64,000 nucleotides of DNA from Mycobacterium intracellulare ATCC 13950 (GCF_000277125.1 NC_016946.1:2542001-2606000); one strand, 5' to 3'. Shown: positions 1-9,557, numbered from the stretch's first letter. Program-made: numbers and translations. The notes: a model not told the origin generated them from the letters alone.

Positions 1-473
1 AGCACGCCGGCCGGCGGCGCAAGCCCCTCGTCGATCAATTCGAGCAGCCGGAACAGGGCCGTCGGTGCGTTGCCGATGGCCAGCACGGCGCCGTCGAGCC
101 GCTCGGCCCACAGCTCGACCCCGGCCGCCGAACGGGTGGTCTGCCGGCGCGCGGCCAGCTCGGCCGCCCGCGGGTCGGCCACCAGCGACACAACCTCGTT
201 GCCGGCGGGCAGCCGTGCGGTGGTGATCCCCGCGGCCACCATCGACGAGTCGCACAACACCGGGGCGCCGCCGCGCAGGGCCGCGCCGACGCGCTCGACG
301 ACGTCGTCGGTGAACGCGACGTGCTCGGCGACGTCGACCTGGCCACACGTGTGGATCAACCGGACGACGACGCGGGCCACGTCGGCGGGGAATCGGGCCA
401 GGTCGGCCTCGGCGCGAATGGTCGCGAACGACTGGCGATAGATCTCCGCGGCATCGCGGATGTAGTCGAGCAC
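1..473 (-). CDS. cobH: Precorrin-8X methylmutase CobH, 3' end cut by the window
   Basis: Partial gene: about 157 N-terminal residues are visible and the reading frame runs off the left edge. CobH moves a methyl group from C-11 to C-12 of precorrin-8X to give hydrogenobyrinate in aerobic cobalamin synthesis. The protein begins [16 protein letters not shown] and contains [13 protein letters not shown] and [17 protein letters not shown], which match mycobacterial CobH closely. The GTG at 473 is the only sensible start, because an in-frame stop lies four codons upstream, and an AGGGTGAG-like sequence precedes it. It lies 19 nt downstream of cobG in the same direction, so the two are probably co-transcribed. 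The assignment is secure; only the 3' end is missing. Confidence 0.95.
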   Translation of the reverse strand, partial: MLDYIRDAAEIYRQSFATIRAEADLARFPADVARVVVRLIHTCGQVDVAEHVAFTDDVVERVGAALRGGAPVLCDSSMVAAGITTARLPAGNEVVSLVADPRAAELAARRQTTRSAAGVELWAERLDGAVLAIGNAPTALFRLLELIDEGLAPPAGV

Positions 474-492
474 CCGCTCACCCTAAGGCTTG

Positions 493-1593
493 TCAGGTTC
501 GCAGCATCCGGTATCCGTCGCCGGTGGCGACCAGCACCTGACCGGCCGGCGGGCTGCCGCAGGCGCGCTCGCAGCCCACGAAGTGCCGGTGCTGCGTGAC
601 GTCGGCGTCCAACGCCTGGGCGGCGTCGGCCCGCACGTCGGCGGCCGAGTGCGCACACCCGGGGCTGCCCGTGCAGGCGCTCACGGTCAGCCAGGGGGAG
701 TTCTCGTCGAACACCAGCCCCAACGGTGCCAGCACGCGCAGCGCGGTGTCGGCGACGGATTCCTGCAGATCGCACACCAGCACCGAGCGCCACGGGGTGA
801 TCACCAGCGGCGCCTCGATCGCGGCCAGGTACTCCGCGACCCGCGCGGGCAGCACACCCAGCGGCACCGCGGCCCCCAGCGTCACCCGGCCGTCATCCTG
901 ACCGATCCAGCCCACCGGCGCCTTGGTGACGACGGGAAAAGGTGTCCCACCCGGCTCGGCGTCGGGTAGTAGCCGACGGAGGTCAGCCAATTCCTGGACG
1001 CGCCAGGCGGTTTCGCGGATCTCGACGAAGCGCGTCGCGAGAGCGACGAGCGTCTCCACCACCTCACCGGGGGCCAGCCGCACGCCGGTGTCACGTCCGG
1101 CGAGCAGCAGCGCGCAACCGTCGGGCGACGCATGCACGCCGATGTCGGCGCGCAGACCGGACACGTCGGCCCGCCCGTCGTCGAGGCTGAACCAGAACCG
1201 GCCGCCCAGGTCCGCGAGGCGTGGCGCCGCGCAGGTCGCGGCGTCCAGGTCGCCGACCCAGCCGCGCACGTCGACGTCGCCCCCGGCCCGCCCCGACAGC
1301 GGCGACGCGACGATGTTGCGGACGCGCTCATGCGTCGTCGACGGCAACAGGCCTGCGGCCGCCAGCGTCTCGGCCACCGCGGTGACGTCGGTCAGCCCGC
1401 GCAACTGCACGTTGCCCCGCGCGGTGAGTTCGAGCGTTCCCGACCCTGACTGCGTGGCGGCGGCGCTCAACGCCGCCAGCTGCGCGGCCGTGAGCATGCC
1501 CCCGGGTAACCGCACCCGCGCCAAAGCGCCGTCGGCGGCCTGGTGCACCTGCAGCGCACCCGGGCAAGCGTCGGTGTCACGCGTCCTGGCCAC
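493..1593 (-). CDS. cobG: Precorrin-3B synthase CobG
   Basis: CobG is the Fe-S/flavin-type monooxygenase that converts precorrin-3A to precorrin-3B in aerobic corrin-ring contraction. The protein (about 366 aa) has the layout of the nitrite/sulfite-reductase ferredoxin-like family. The half-domain motif LELTARGNVQLRGL lies near residue 60, and a C-terminal cluster has SACTGSPGC followed by GCERAC, giving the Cys pairs expected to bind a 4Fe-4S cluster. I chose the GTG at 1593 (VARTRDTDACPGAL). The frame stays open to an ATG at 1635 (MSAAVF), which is a real alternative. cobH follows 19 nt downstream, and a divergent ABC permease gene starts about 100 nt away on the other strand. Confidence 0.92.
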   Translation of the reverse strand: MARTRDTDACPGALQVHQAADGALARVRLPGGMLTAAQLAALSAAATQSGSGTLELTARGNVQLRGLTDVTAVAETLAAAGLLPSTTHERVRNIVASPLSGRAGGDVDVRGWVGDLDAATCAAPRLADLGGRFWFSLDDGRADVSGLRADIGVHASPDGCALLLAGRDTGVRLAPGEVVETLVALATRFVEIRETAWRVQELADLRRLLPDAEPGGTPFPVVTKAPVGWIGQDDGRVTLGAAVPLGVLPARVAEYLAAIEAPLVITPWRSVLVCDLQESVADTALRVLAPLGLVFDENSPWLTVSACTGSPGCAHSAADVRADAAQALDADVTQHRHFVGCERACGSPPAGQVLVATGDGYRMLRT

Positions 1594-1695
1594 CCGTCCA
1601 CGGTACGGCCCCCGGCTGAACACGGCGGCCGACATTGGCTTCAGACAGACGTAAACCCTTACCCACGGCAACGGTCGCGCCCTACCGTCGGCACG

Positions 1696-2523
1696 GTGAG
1701 CATTGCCACCGCGCTCGACGCTGCGCCGAAACAGCCCAGGAGCGCCCAAACCGGCGCACCTGGCGGGTTATGGGCGCGCCGCAAATGGGAAATCGTGCGC
1801 ATCGCTTCCCCGCTGGCGTTGCTGGCCCTGTGGCAGCTGGGCAGCGCGGTCGGTGTCATCCCGCAAGATGTGCTGCCCGCGCCGTCGCTGATCGTCGAGG
1901 CCGGAGTCGAGTTGATCCGTGACGGCCAGCTCGCCGCCGCGCTGCAGGTCTCCTCCGTCCGGGTTGTCGAGGGGCTGGTCCTGGGTGGGGTGATCGGGGT
2001 CGGCGCGGGCGCGGCGGTCGGACTGTCCCGTTGGCTCGAAGCCACCGTGGACCCGCCCATGCAGATGATCCGCGCGCTGCCGCACCTGGGCCTGATCCCC
2101 CTGTTCATCCTGTGGTTCGGGATCGGCGAGCTGCCCAAGGTCCTGCTGGTGGCGCTGGGGGTGGTCTTCCCGCTCTACCTGAACACCTTCTCGGCGATCC
2201 GCCAGGTCGATCCCAAAATGGTAGAAACCGCTCAGGTGCTGGGCTTTTCGTTCGCGCAGCGGTTCACCCGCATTCTCGTGCCCAGCGCGGCGCCGCAAGT
2301 GCTCGTCGGGTTTCGGCAGTCGCTGGCGATCGCGTGGCTGACCTTGATCGTCGCCGAGCAGATCAACGCCGACAAGGGAATTGGCTTCCTGATCAACAAC
2401 GCCCGAGATTTTCTGCGGATCGACATCATCATCTTCGGACTGACCATCTATGCGCTGCTGGGCATCGTCACCGACGCGATCGTCCGCCTCATCGAGCGCC
2501 GCGCCCTGCGCTACCGACACTGA
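1696..2523 (+). CDS. ABC transporter permease, SsuC/TauC (sulfonate/nitrate) type
   Basis: A 275-residue membrane permease of the nitrate/sulfonate/taurine ABC importer family. After a cytoplasmic N-terminus with KWEIVRIASPLALLALW, several hydrophobic helices follow. The EAA-like coupling loop reads VETAQVLGFSFAQRFTRIL at about residues 175-193. The GTG at 1696 gives the usual length for SsuC. An ATPase gene follows 11 nt after the stop, so the two should form one importer. No periplasmic binding-protein gene is next to them, so the substrate (sulfonate, taurine, nitrate or a thiamine-precursor-like compound) cannot be read from context. The pair replaces the mazEF7 position of the M. tuberculosis cobG-cobN interval. 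Confidence 0.88.
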   Translation: MSIATALDAAPKQPRSAQTGAPGGLWARRKWEIVRIASPLALLALWQLGSAVGVIPQDVLPAPSLIVEAGVELIRDGQLAAALQVSSVRVVEGLVLGGVIGVGAGAAVGLSRWLEATVDPPMQMIRALPHLGLIPLFILWFGIGELPKVLLVALGVVFPLYLNTFSAIRQVDPKMVETAQVLGFSFAQRFTRILVPSAAPQVLVGFRQSLAIAWLTLIVAEQINADKGIGFLINNARDFLRIDIIIFGLTIYALLGIVTDAIVRLIERRALRYRH

Positions 2524-2534
2524 AAGGTTCACGG

Positions 2535-3290
2535 TTGACAGTCATCGCAGAATCCGACGCCCACCCGCGGGTGCGGACCGAGGTCGCGGGGGAGCTGCGC
2601 CACGTCGACAAGTGGTACGGGAATCGCCATGTCCTCAAAGACGTTTCGGTGCGGGTGCGCGGCGGCGAGATCGTCGCGCTGGTCGGGCGCAGCGGGTCCG
2701 GCAAGTCGACGGTGCTGCGGGTGCTGGCCGGGCTCTCGCGTGACCACAGCGGCGAGCGCGTGGTGGCCGGCGCCCCGGCCCTGGCCTTCCAGGAACCGCG
2801 GCTCTTTCCGTGGCGCGACGTGCGCACCAACGTCGGCTACGGCCTCACCCGCAGCCGCCTCCCGCGGCCGCAGGTGCGACAGCGCGCCGAGCGTGCGCTG
2901 GCCGACGTCGGGCTGACCGACCACGCCGGGTCCTGGCCGTTGACCCTGTCCGGCGGGCAGGCGCAACGGGTTTCGCTCGCGCGGGCGTTGGTCGCCGAGC
3001 CGCGGCTGCTGCTGCTCGACGAGCCGTTCGGGGCGCTGGACGCGTTGACCCGGTTGACGATGCACGCCTTGTTGCTGGACCTGTGGCGCCGGCACGGGTT
3101 CGGGGTGTTGCTGATCACCCATGACGTCGACGAGGCGGTGGCGTTGGCCGACCGCGTGCTGGTGCTCGAGGACGGGCGCATCATCCACACGGTGACGATC
3201 GACGAGCCGCGCCGCACACCCGGTCATCCCGGTGCCCATACCGAGCGGCATCGCGCCGAGTTGCTGGATCGACTAGGTGTGCAATCGTGA
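2535..3290 (+). CDS. ABC transporter ATP-binding protein, SsuB type
   Basis: A 251-residue ATPase that would power the adjacent permease. Walker A is GRSGSGKST at about residues 53-61. The signature is LSGGQAQRVSLARAL and Walker B is LLLLDEPFGALD, followed by the H-loop LLITHDVDEA. The short Q-loop region LAFQEPRLFPW is typical of SsuB/TauB ATPases. The TTG at 2535 is preceded by GAAAGGTT and keeps normal spacing to the permease stop; it is the likeliest start. The 3' end runs into the next gene region, suggesting one transcript. Family assignment is firm; the substrate is not known. Confidence 0.9.
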   Translation: MTVIAESDAHPRVRTEVAGELRHVDKWYGNRHVLKDVSVRVRGGEIVALVGRSGSGKSTVLRVLAGLSRDHSGERVVAGAPALAFQEPRLFPWRDVRTNVGYGLTRSRLPRPQVRQRAERALADVGLTDHAGSWPLTLSGGQAQRVSLARALVAEPRLLLLDEPFGALDALTRLTMHALLLDLWRRHGFGVLLITHDVDEAVALADRVLVLEDGRIIHTVTIDEPRRTPGHPGAHTERHRAELLDRLGVQS

Positions 3291-3387
3291 ACCGAGAACC
3301 GGCCGATCCTTGCGACGTCGAATCGAACTCCACCGCAACGGCATCGCCCGGCTCGCCGTTTGGGATCACGGCCCCCGGGGCACACTC

Positions 3388-4068
3388 GTGGCCGTGGACA
3401 CGGTGGAATACGCCCCCGGACGCTTAGCCGACGTCTTCGGCGACTCCCGACGTCCCACCGTCCTGCTGTGGCACGGCATGCAGACCGATGCCCGCGCGGC
3501 CTTCGGACCCCTGGCCGGCATGCTCAGCGACCGCGGCGCGGCCGTCGTGGCGCCGGACTGGAATTCCCACGCCGACGACGGCGGCCGGGCGGATCTGTTG
3601 GGATCGCTCGACTTCACCCGCGACTTCGCGGGCCCCGGCAACGGCATCGTGCTCGTCGGGTGGTCCATGGGCGGTTGCGCCGCGGCGGGTCTGACGCTCA
3701 ACCCGGCGCGGTTCGACGCCGCCCTCGTCCACACCGTGTGCCTGGCCGGCGCGTTCATGGCGCCCGATCCGCTCTCCGGTCAGGCGCCGACCGACGCGCT
3801 ATCGGATGGCCGCGCCGGCACGCCGTTCACGCTGCTGCACGGGCTGGCCGACGACGCCGTCCCCGTGAGTGCCAGCCGGGAGTTCGCCGCCGCCCTGGGC
3901 CGCGTCGGCTGGCCGGTCGAGTTGGTGGAGCTCGACGCCGACCATGGTTCCATCGCCGGCGCCGACTACGACCCGGTGGCGGATCGCTACGGGCCCGGCA
4001 CGAGCGAGGAGGCGCTGCGCGTCGCCGGGGAGGTCGCCACGCGGATTTCGGCCCTGATCGGTCACTGA
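3388..4068 (+). CDS. Alpha/beta hydrolase, substrate unknown
   Basis: A serine hydrolase of the alpha/beta fold, about 226 residues from the GTG at 3388. The nucleophile elbow is GWSMGG at about residues 92-97. The N-terminal VLLWHGMQTDA provides the oxyanion-hole HG. Late acidic and histidine candidates are LLHGLADDAVP and DADHGS. No signal peptide is apparent, so it should be cytosolic. The frame is open upstream to a GTG at 3277 that would overlap the ATPase gene by 14 nt, so the start is uncertain. It follows the SsuBC-like genes in the same direction. Esterase, lipase and thioesterase activities are all possible. Confidence 0.8.
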   Translation: MAVDTVEYAPGRLADVFGDSRRPTVLLWHGMQTDARAAFGPLAGMLSDRGAAVVAPDWNSHADDGGRADLLGSLDFTRDFAGPGNGIVLVGWSMGGCAAAGLTLNPARFDAALVHTVCLAGAFMAPDPLSGQAPTDALSDGRAGTPFTLLHGLADDAVPVSASREFAAALGRVGWPVELVELDADHGSIAGADYDPVADRYGPGTSEEALRVAGEVATRISALIGH

Positions 4069-4170
4069 CCGACGCGAATCACCCGCCCGCGAGGCTCAGA
4101 CGCCACCCCGCTCGACGCCACCAGCGCTGTGCCGCAAGAGTTTTCCGGGAGGGGAGGAAGCGCGAGTAAA

Positions 4171-5721
4171 GTGACGTCGGTGGCCGCGGCTTCGTCGAAT
4201 GACCGGATGATCGCCGGGGTCGCCGCTGCCTCCGTCGCGCTCGGTGTCACCCAACTGGCCAGCATCCCGTTCGGTGCGCGGGCCGAACCCCGCGCCGCCG
4301 TGGGTTCTGCGGTCGTCGACCTGACACCGGGCCCCGTCAAAGAGTGGGCCATCCAAACGCTTGGCCCGCTGGACAAACCCTTTCTGGCCGTCGTCTTGCT
4401 CGTGGTGATCGCGGCGATCGCGGCGATCGCCGGGACCCTCGAGACGCGGCGCCGCCCGTTCGGCAGCGTGGTGATCGCCGCGGCGGGCGTCCTCGGCTGC
4501 ATCGCCGTGCTGTCGCGACCAGGCGGGACGGCGCTCGACACGCTCCCCACCATCGTCGGTGCCGCGTGTGGCGTAGGGGTGCTGCGGGTGCTCGCCCGGC
4601 GGTTCTCGCCTGAGCCGGATGACGACGCAGACGACCAGGAGCTGGCACATCCAAGCCGGCGCAGGCTGGTCATGTACGGGTTGCTCGGACTGGGCGTCGT
4701 CAGTGGGGTAGTGGGGGCGTTCGGTACCCGGCTGGCGCATTCGGTGGAAGCCGACCGTAAGACGTTCGCCCTACCCCGGCCACGATCCCCGGCGCGTCCG
4801 ATACCGGCCGAAGTGCAGCCGAAAGGCGTTGCGTTGCCGAGCTTTATCACTTCAAGTGCTGACTTCTACCGGGTCGACACCGCGCTCAGCGTTCCCCAGC
4901 TCAGCCGCGGCGACTGGCGCCTGCGGATCCATGGGATGGTGGACCGCGAGATCACCTTGAGCTTCGACGACCTCGCCCGCTTCGACATCGTCGAGACGGT
5001 GACCACGTTGACATGTGTATCCAATCCCGTTGGTGGAGATCTCATTTCAACGGGCATCTGGACCGGCTACCGGCTGGCGGAGCTGCTGGCGACGGCCGGT
5101 GTGCACCTCGATGCCGACATGGTGCTCTCAACGTCGATCGAGGGATTCACCGTCGGCACCCCTGTGCAAGCGGTCACGGACGGTCGCGACGCGTTGCTGG
5201 CGGTCGGCCTCAACGGTCAACCGCTGCCGGCCGAGCACGGCTACCCGGCCCGCATGGTGGTGCCGGGACTCTATGGCTACGTCTCGGCCACCAAGTGGGT
5301 GGTGGATTTGGAGCTGACCCGGTTCGATCGGGCCAAGGCCTACTGGACGCGGCAGGGCTGGGCGGCGCAGGCGCCCATCAAGACGGAGTCGCGGATCGAC
5401 GTGCCCAGGGGCGGCCAGACGGTGCCGGTGGGGCCGGTGGTGTTCGGCGGCGTTGCGTGGGCCCAAAATCGTGGCGTGCGGGCGGTCGAAGTCCGCATTG
5501 GCGACGGCGGTTGGCAACCGGCCGAACTGGGCGCGAGTTATTCCAATGAGACATGGCGATTGTGGCGCTTCCCGTGGCAGGCGAAAAGCCCCGGGCGGGA
5601 AACCATCACCGTGCGAGCCATCGACAACACCGGTGCCGTCCAGACCGAAGAGCGCGCCAATCCCGTCCCCGACGGCGCCACCGGCTGGCACACGGTGAAC
5701 TTCGCCGTCGTGCCGGCGTAG
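4171..5721 (+). CDS. Membrane-anchored molybdopterin oxidoreductase, sulfite oxidase family
   Basis: A 516-residue protein. The N-terminal ~190 residues carry about four hydrophobic segments, including FLAVVLLVVIAAIAAIAG and LVMYGLLGLGVVSGVVGAFG. The rest is a sulfite-oxidase-like Mo-cofactor domain. Cys282 in TLTCVSNPVGG is at the position of the Mo-coordinating cysteine of this family. The C-terminal stretch from VFGGVAWAQNRGV to GWHTVNF is the dimerisation domain. The catalytic domain is probably on the outer face, held by the helices. I chose the GTG at 4171 because a strong purine-rich site (GGAGGGGAGGAAG) ends 10 nt upstream; a GTG at 4129 is also in frame. Electron acceptor and substrate are unknown. 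Confidence 0.87.
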   Translation: MTSVAAASSNDRMIAGVAAASVALGVTQLASIPFGARAEPRAAVGSAVVDLTPGPVKEWAIQTLGPLDKPFLAVVLLVVIAAIAAIAGTLETRRRPFGSVVIAAAGVLGCIAVLSRPGGTALDTLPTIVGAACGVGVLRVLARRFSPEPDDDADDQELAHPSRRRLVMYGLLGLGVVSGVVGAFGTRLAHSVEADRKTFALPRPRSPARPIPAEVQPKGVALPSFITSSADFYRVDTALSVPQLSRGDWRLRIHGMVDREITLSFDDLARFDIVETVTTLTCVSNPVGGDLISTGIWTGYRLAELLATAGVHLDADMVLSTSIEGFTVGTPVQAVTDGRDALLAVGLNGQPLPAEHGYPARMVVPGLYGYVSATKWVVDLELTRFDRAKAYWTRQGWAAQAPIKTESRIDVPRGGQTVPVGPVVFGGVAWAQNRGVRAVEVRIGDGGWQPAELGASYSNETWRLWRFPWQAKSPGRETITVRAIDNTGAVQTEERANPVPDGATGWHTVNFAVVPA

Positions 5722-5724
5722 CAA

Positions 5725-5925
5725 CTATTTCGACGAGAGCTTCCGCCAACTGATCACCGCGATCGCTATGCCGACGAGCGCTGTGATCGGCCCGATGACG
5801 GACCAGGTGGTGGTGTTGCTCATCGGGCTGCCGCCAAGCACCCCGAACCCTTGCAGTGCCCAGATCACCCCGAACAACGCGACGATCAGCCCAACCGCGA
5901 AAGTGACGACGAATCCTCTGCTCAT
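5725..5925 (-). CDS. Small two-helix membrane protein, unknown function
   Basis: A 66-residue protein made almost entirely of two hydrophobic segments (FVVTFAVGLIVALFGVIWAL and SVIGPITALVGIAIAVISW) and ending in WRKLSSK. It is convergent with the sulfite-oxidase-family gene, with only 3 nt between the two stops, and divergent from cobN. The ATG at 5925 has only a weak ribosome site. I do not recognise the family. The clean helix pattern and tight fit between neighbours suggest it is real. Confidence 0.65.
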   Translation of the reverse strand: MSRGFVVTFAVGLIVALFGVIWALQGFGVLGGSPMSNTTTWSVIGPITALVGIAIAVISWRKLSSK

Positions 5926-5981
5926 AGAGGGACCCTACGTGCCGATTCGGCCGTCCGAAGCCGCTGCGGTACGAATGACGG

Positions 5982-8900
5982 GTGGCTGAACCGACCATCC
6001 TGCTGCTGTCGACATCCGACACGGACCTGATCAGCGCCCGTTCCAGCGGGAAAAACTACCGGTGGGCCAACCCCTCGCGGCTCTCGGAGGACGACCTGCC
6101 CGACCTGCTGGCCGGCGTCGCCATCGTGGTGGTCCGGATCCTCGGCGGCTACCGGGCCTGGCAGGGCGGGATCGACACGGTGATCGCCAGCGGCGTGCCC
6201 ACGGTGCTGGTCAGCGGCGAGCAGGCCGCCGACGCCGAGCTGACCGGCTTGTCCACGCTGGCGGCCGGCATCGCGGTCCAGGCGCACATCTACCTGGCCC
6301 ACGGCGGCGTGGACAACCTGCGCCAGCTGCACGCCTTCCTCTCGGACACCGTGCTGATGACCGGGTTCGGGTTCACCCCGCCGGTCGTGACGCCGACCTG
6401 GGGCGAGCTGGCGCGGCCGAATGCCAAGGATGTCGATGGGCCGACGATCGCCGTGCTGTACTACCGCGCTCAGCACTTGGCCGGCAACACCGGTTACGTC
6501 GAATCGCTGTGTGGGGCCATCGAGGACGCCGGCGCACGGCCGCTACCCGTCTACTGCGCATCGCTGCGCACCGCCGAACCCGAACTGCTGCAACGGCTCA
6601 GCGCCGCCGACGCGATGGTCGTGACCGTCCTGGCCGCCGGGGGACTCAAACCGGCCACCGCGTCCGCGGGCGGCGATGACGACAGCTGGAACGTCGAACA
6701 CCTTGCCGCGCTGGATATTCCGATCCTGCAGGGGCTGTGCCTGACCAGCCCGCGCGCCCAGTGGTGCGAAAACGACGACGGCCTTAGTCCGCTCGACGTG
6801 GCCAGTCAGGTGGCGGTGCCCGAGTTCGACGGCCGCATCATCACGGTCCCGTTCTCCTTCAAAGAGATCGACGAGGACGGCCTGATCTCCTATGTCGCGG
6901 ACGCGGAACGCTGCGCCCGGGTCGCCGGGCTGGCGGTGCGGCACGCGCAGCTGCGCCACGTCACCCCGCCCGACAAACGGGTCGCCCTGGTGTTTTCGGC
7001 CTATCCCACCAAGCACGCCCGCATCGGCAACGCGGTGGGCCTGGACACGCCCGCGAGCGCCGTCGCGCTGCTGCGGGCGATGCGCGATCGCGGGTACCAC
7101 GTCGGTGACTTGCCCGGCGTCGAGGCAAACGACGGCGACGCCTTGATTCACGCGCTGATCGAACGCGGCGGCCAAGACCCCGACTGGCTCACCGAAGGCC
7201 AATTGGCCGGCAACCCGATCCGCGTGTCCGCCACCGACTACCGCGCCTGGTTCGCGACCCTGCCCGCCGAATTCACCGACGCCGTCGTCCAGCATTGGGG
7301 ACCGCCGCCGGGGGAGCTGTTCGTCGCCCGCAGTAACGATCCCGACGGTGAAATCGTGATCGCCGCAATCAAATCGGACAACGTGGTGCTGATGGTGCAG
7401 CCGCCCCGCGGCTTCGGCGAGAACCCGGTCGCCATCTACCACGATCCCGACCTGCCGCCCAGCCACCACTACCTGGCCGCCTACCGCTGGCTGGACACCG
7501 GGTTCGGGGCGCACGCCGTGGTGCATCTGGGCAAACACGGCAACCTGGAATGGCTGCCGGGCAAAACCCTGGGTATGTCGGCGGGCTGCGCGCCCGATGC
7601 CGCGCTGGGCAACCTGCCGCTGATCTACCCCTTCCTGGTCAATGACCCCGGCGAGGGCACCCAGGCCAAGCGGCGCGCGCACGCGGTGCTCGTCGACCAC
7701 CTCATCCCGCCGATGGCGCGCGCCGAAACCTACGGCGACATAGCCCGTTTGGAACAGCTGCTTGACGAGCACGCCAACGTCGCCGCGCTGGATCCCGGCA
7801 AGCTGCCCGCGATCCGCCAGCAGATCTGGACCCTCATCCGGGCCGCGAAGATGGACCACGATCTCGGGCTCACCGAGCGTCCCGCCGAGGACTCGTTCGA
7901 CGACATGCTGTTGCACGTCGACGGCTGGCTGTGCGAGATCAAGGATGTCCAGATCCGCGACGGCCTGCACATCCTGGGCCAAAAGCCCACGGGGGAGCCC
8001 GAACTGGACCTCGTGCTGGCGATCCTGCGTGCCCGCCAGCTCTTCGGCGGCGAGCACGCCATTCCCGGCCTGCGCCAGGCGTTGGGTCTGGCCGAGGACG
8101 GCACCGACGAACGAACCAGCGTGGACGCGACCGAGACGGTGGCGCGGGAGTTGGTCGCGGCGCTGCAGGCCTCCGGCTGGGATCCCGATGCGGCCGACGG
8201 GCTCAGCGACAACCCAGAGGTGGCACGGGTCCTCCGGTTCGCCGCCACCGAAGTGGTGCCCCGGCTGGCCGGCAGCTCCGCCGAGATCGAGCAGGTGCTG
8301 CGCGCCCTGGACGGACGATTCATCCCGGCCGGGCCCTCGGGCTCCCCGCTGCGTGGCCTGGTCAACGTGTTGCCCACCGGGCGTAACTTTTACTCCGTCG
8401 ACCCCAAGGCCGTGCCCTCCCGGCTGGCCTGGGAAGCCGGTGTGGCGCTGGCGGATTCGCTGCTCGCCCGCTACCGCGACGACCACGGCCGGTGGCCGCG
8501 ATCGGTGGGACTGTCGGTGTGGGGGACCTCGGCGATGCGCACCGCCGGCGACGACATCGCCGAAGTGCTTGCGCTGCTGGGCGTTCGGCCCGTGTGGGAT
8601 GACGCGTCACGCCGTGTCGTCGACCTCGCCCCGATACCGCTGGCCGAGCTCGGGCGCCCCCGCATCGACGTGACGGTCCGGATCTCCGGCTTCTTCCGGG
8701 ACGCCTTCCCGCACGTGGTGACGATGCTCGACGACGCGGTGCGGCTGGTCGCCGGGCTCGACGAACCCGCCGAGGACAACTTCGTGCGGGCCCACGCCCA
8801 GGCCGACCTGGCTCAGCACGGCGATCAACGCCGCTCGACCACAAGGATTTTCGGATCGAAGCCGGGAACCTACGGCGCCGGACTGCTGCAGCTCATCGAC

Positions 8901-9557
8901 AGCCGCAACTGGCGTGATGACGCTGACCTCGCCGCGGTCTACACCGCGTGGGGCGGGTTCGCCTACGGACGCGACCTGGACGGCCGCGAGGCAGTCGACG
9001 ACATGAACCGGCAATATCGGCGTATCGCGGTGGCCGCCAAGAATACCGACACCCGTGAACATGACATCGCCGACTCCGACGATTACTTCCAGTACCACGG
9101 CGGCATGGTGGCGACCGTGCGCGCGCTGACCGGCCAAGCGCCCGCGGCCTACATCGGCGACAACACCCGCCCCGATGCGATCCGCACCCGCACCCTGTCG
9201 GAGGAGACCACGCGCGTGTTCCGGGCCCGGGTGATCAATCCGCGCTGGATGGCGGCGATGCGCCGGCACGGATACAAGGGCGCGTTCGAGATGGCGGCGA
9301 CCGTGGACTACCTGTTCGGCTACGACGCGACCGCTCAGGTGATGGCCGACTGGATGTACGAACAGCTCACCGAGCGTTACGTTTTGGACCCGGAGAACCG
9401 GAAGTTCATGGCCGAGTCGAATCCCTGGGCGCTACACGGCATGGCCGAACGGCTGTTGGAGGCGGCCGGGCGCGGCATGTGGGCGCAGCCGCAACCGGAA
9501 ACCCTCGACGGGCTGCGCCGGGCACTGTTGGAATCCGAGGGCGACCTGGAGGGCTGA
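5982..9557 (+). CDS. cobN: Cobaltochelatase large subunit CobN
   Basis: An 1191-residue protein, about the length of M. tuberculosis CobN. It inserts Co2+ into hydrogenobyrinic acid a,c-diamide with ATP in the aerobic B12 pathway, together with AAA+ subunits (CobS/CobT or ChlI/ChlD type) that are not in this window. Family hallmarks include VVHLGKHGNLEWLPGK (around residue 510), YPFLVNDPGEGTQAKRRAHA and GLHILGQKP. The C-terminus includes RSTTRIFGSKPGTYGAGL and RKFMAESNPWALHGMAERL. It starts with GTG (VAEPTILLLSTSDTD). It is separated from cobG by about 4.4 kb of inserted genes but points away from it, as in other mycobacteria. Confidence 0.97.
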   Translation: MAEPTILLLSTSDTDLISARSSGKNYRWANPSRLSEDDLPDLLAGVAIVVVRILGGYRAWQGGIDTVIASGVPTVLVSGEQAADAELTGLSTLAAGIAVQAHIYLAHGGVDNLRQLHAFLSDTVLMTGFGFTPPVVTPTWGELARPNAKDVDGPTIAVLYYRAQHLAGNTGYVESLCGAIEDAGARPLPVYCASLRTAEPELLQRLSAADAMVVTVLAAGGLKPATASAGGDDDSWNVEHLAALDIPILQGLCLTSPRAQWCENDDGLSPLDVASQVAVPEFDGRIITVPFSFKEIDEDGLISYVADAERCARVAGLAVRHAQLRHVTPPDKRVALVFSAYPTKHARIGNAVGLDTPASAVALLRAMRDRGYHVGDLPGVEANDGDALIHALIERGGQDPDWLTEGQLAGNPIRVSATDYRAWFATLPAEFTDAVVQHWGPPPGELFVARSNDPDGEIVIAAIKSDNVVLMVQPPRGFGENPVAIYHDPDLPPSHHYLAAYRWLDTGFGAHAVVHLGKHGNLEWLPGKTLGMSAGCAPDAALGNLPLIYPFLVNDPGEGTQAKRRAHAVLVDHLIPPMARAETYGDIARLEQLLDEHANVAALDPGKLPAIRQQIWTLIRAAKMDHDLGLTERPAEDSFDDMLLHVDGWLCEIKDVQIRDGLHILGQKPTGEPELDLVLAILRARQLFGGEHAIPGLRQALGLAEDGTDERTSVDATETVARELVAALQASGWDPDAADGLSDNPEVARVLRFAATEVVPRLAGSSAEIEQVLRALDGRFIPAGPSGSPLRGLVNVLPTGRNFYSVDPKAVPSRLAWEAGVALADSLLARYRDDHGRWPRSVGLSVWGTSAMRTAGDDIAEVLALLGVRPVWDDASRRVVDLAPIPLAELGRPRIDVTVRISGFFRDAFPHVVTMLDDAVRLVAGLDEPAEDNFVRAHAQADLAQHGDQRRSTTRIFGSKPGTYGAGLLQLIDSRNWRDDADLAAVYTAWGGFAYGRDLDGREAVDDMNRQYRRIAVAAKNTDTREHDIADSDDYFQYHGGMVATVRALTGQAPAAYIGDNTRPDAIRTRTLSEETTRVFRARVINPRWMAAMRRHGYKGAFEMAATVDYLFGYDATAQVMADWMYEQLTERYVLDPENRKFMAESNPWALHGMAERLLEAAGRGMWAQPQPETLDGLRRALLESEGDLEG

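Noticed and set aside
1594..1695. Cobalamin riboswitch before cobG
   Set aside because: The leader is only about 100 nt and I do not find the conserved B12-box sequence, so there is no support.
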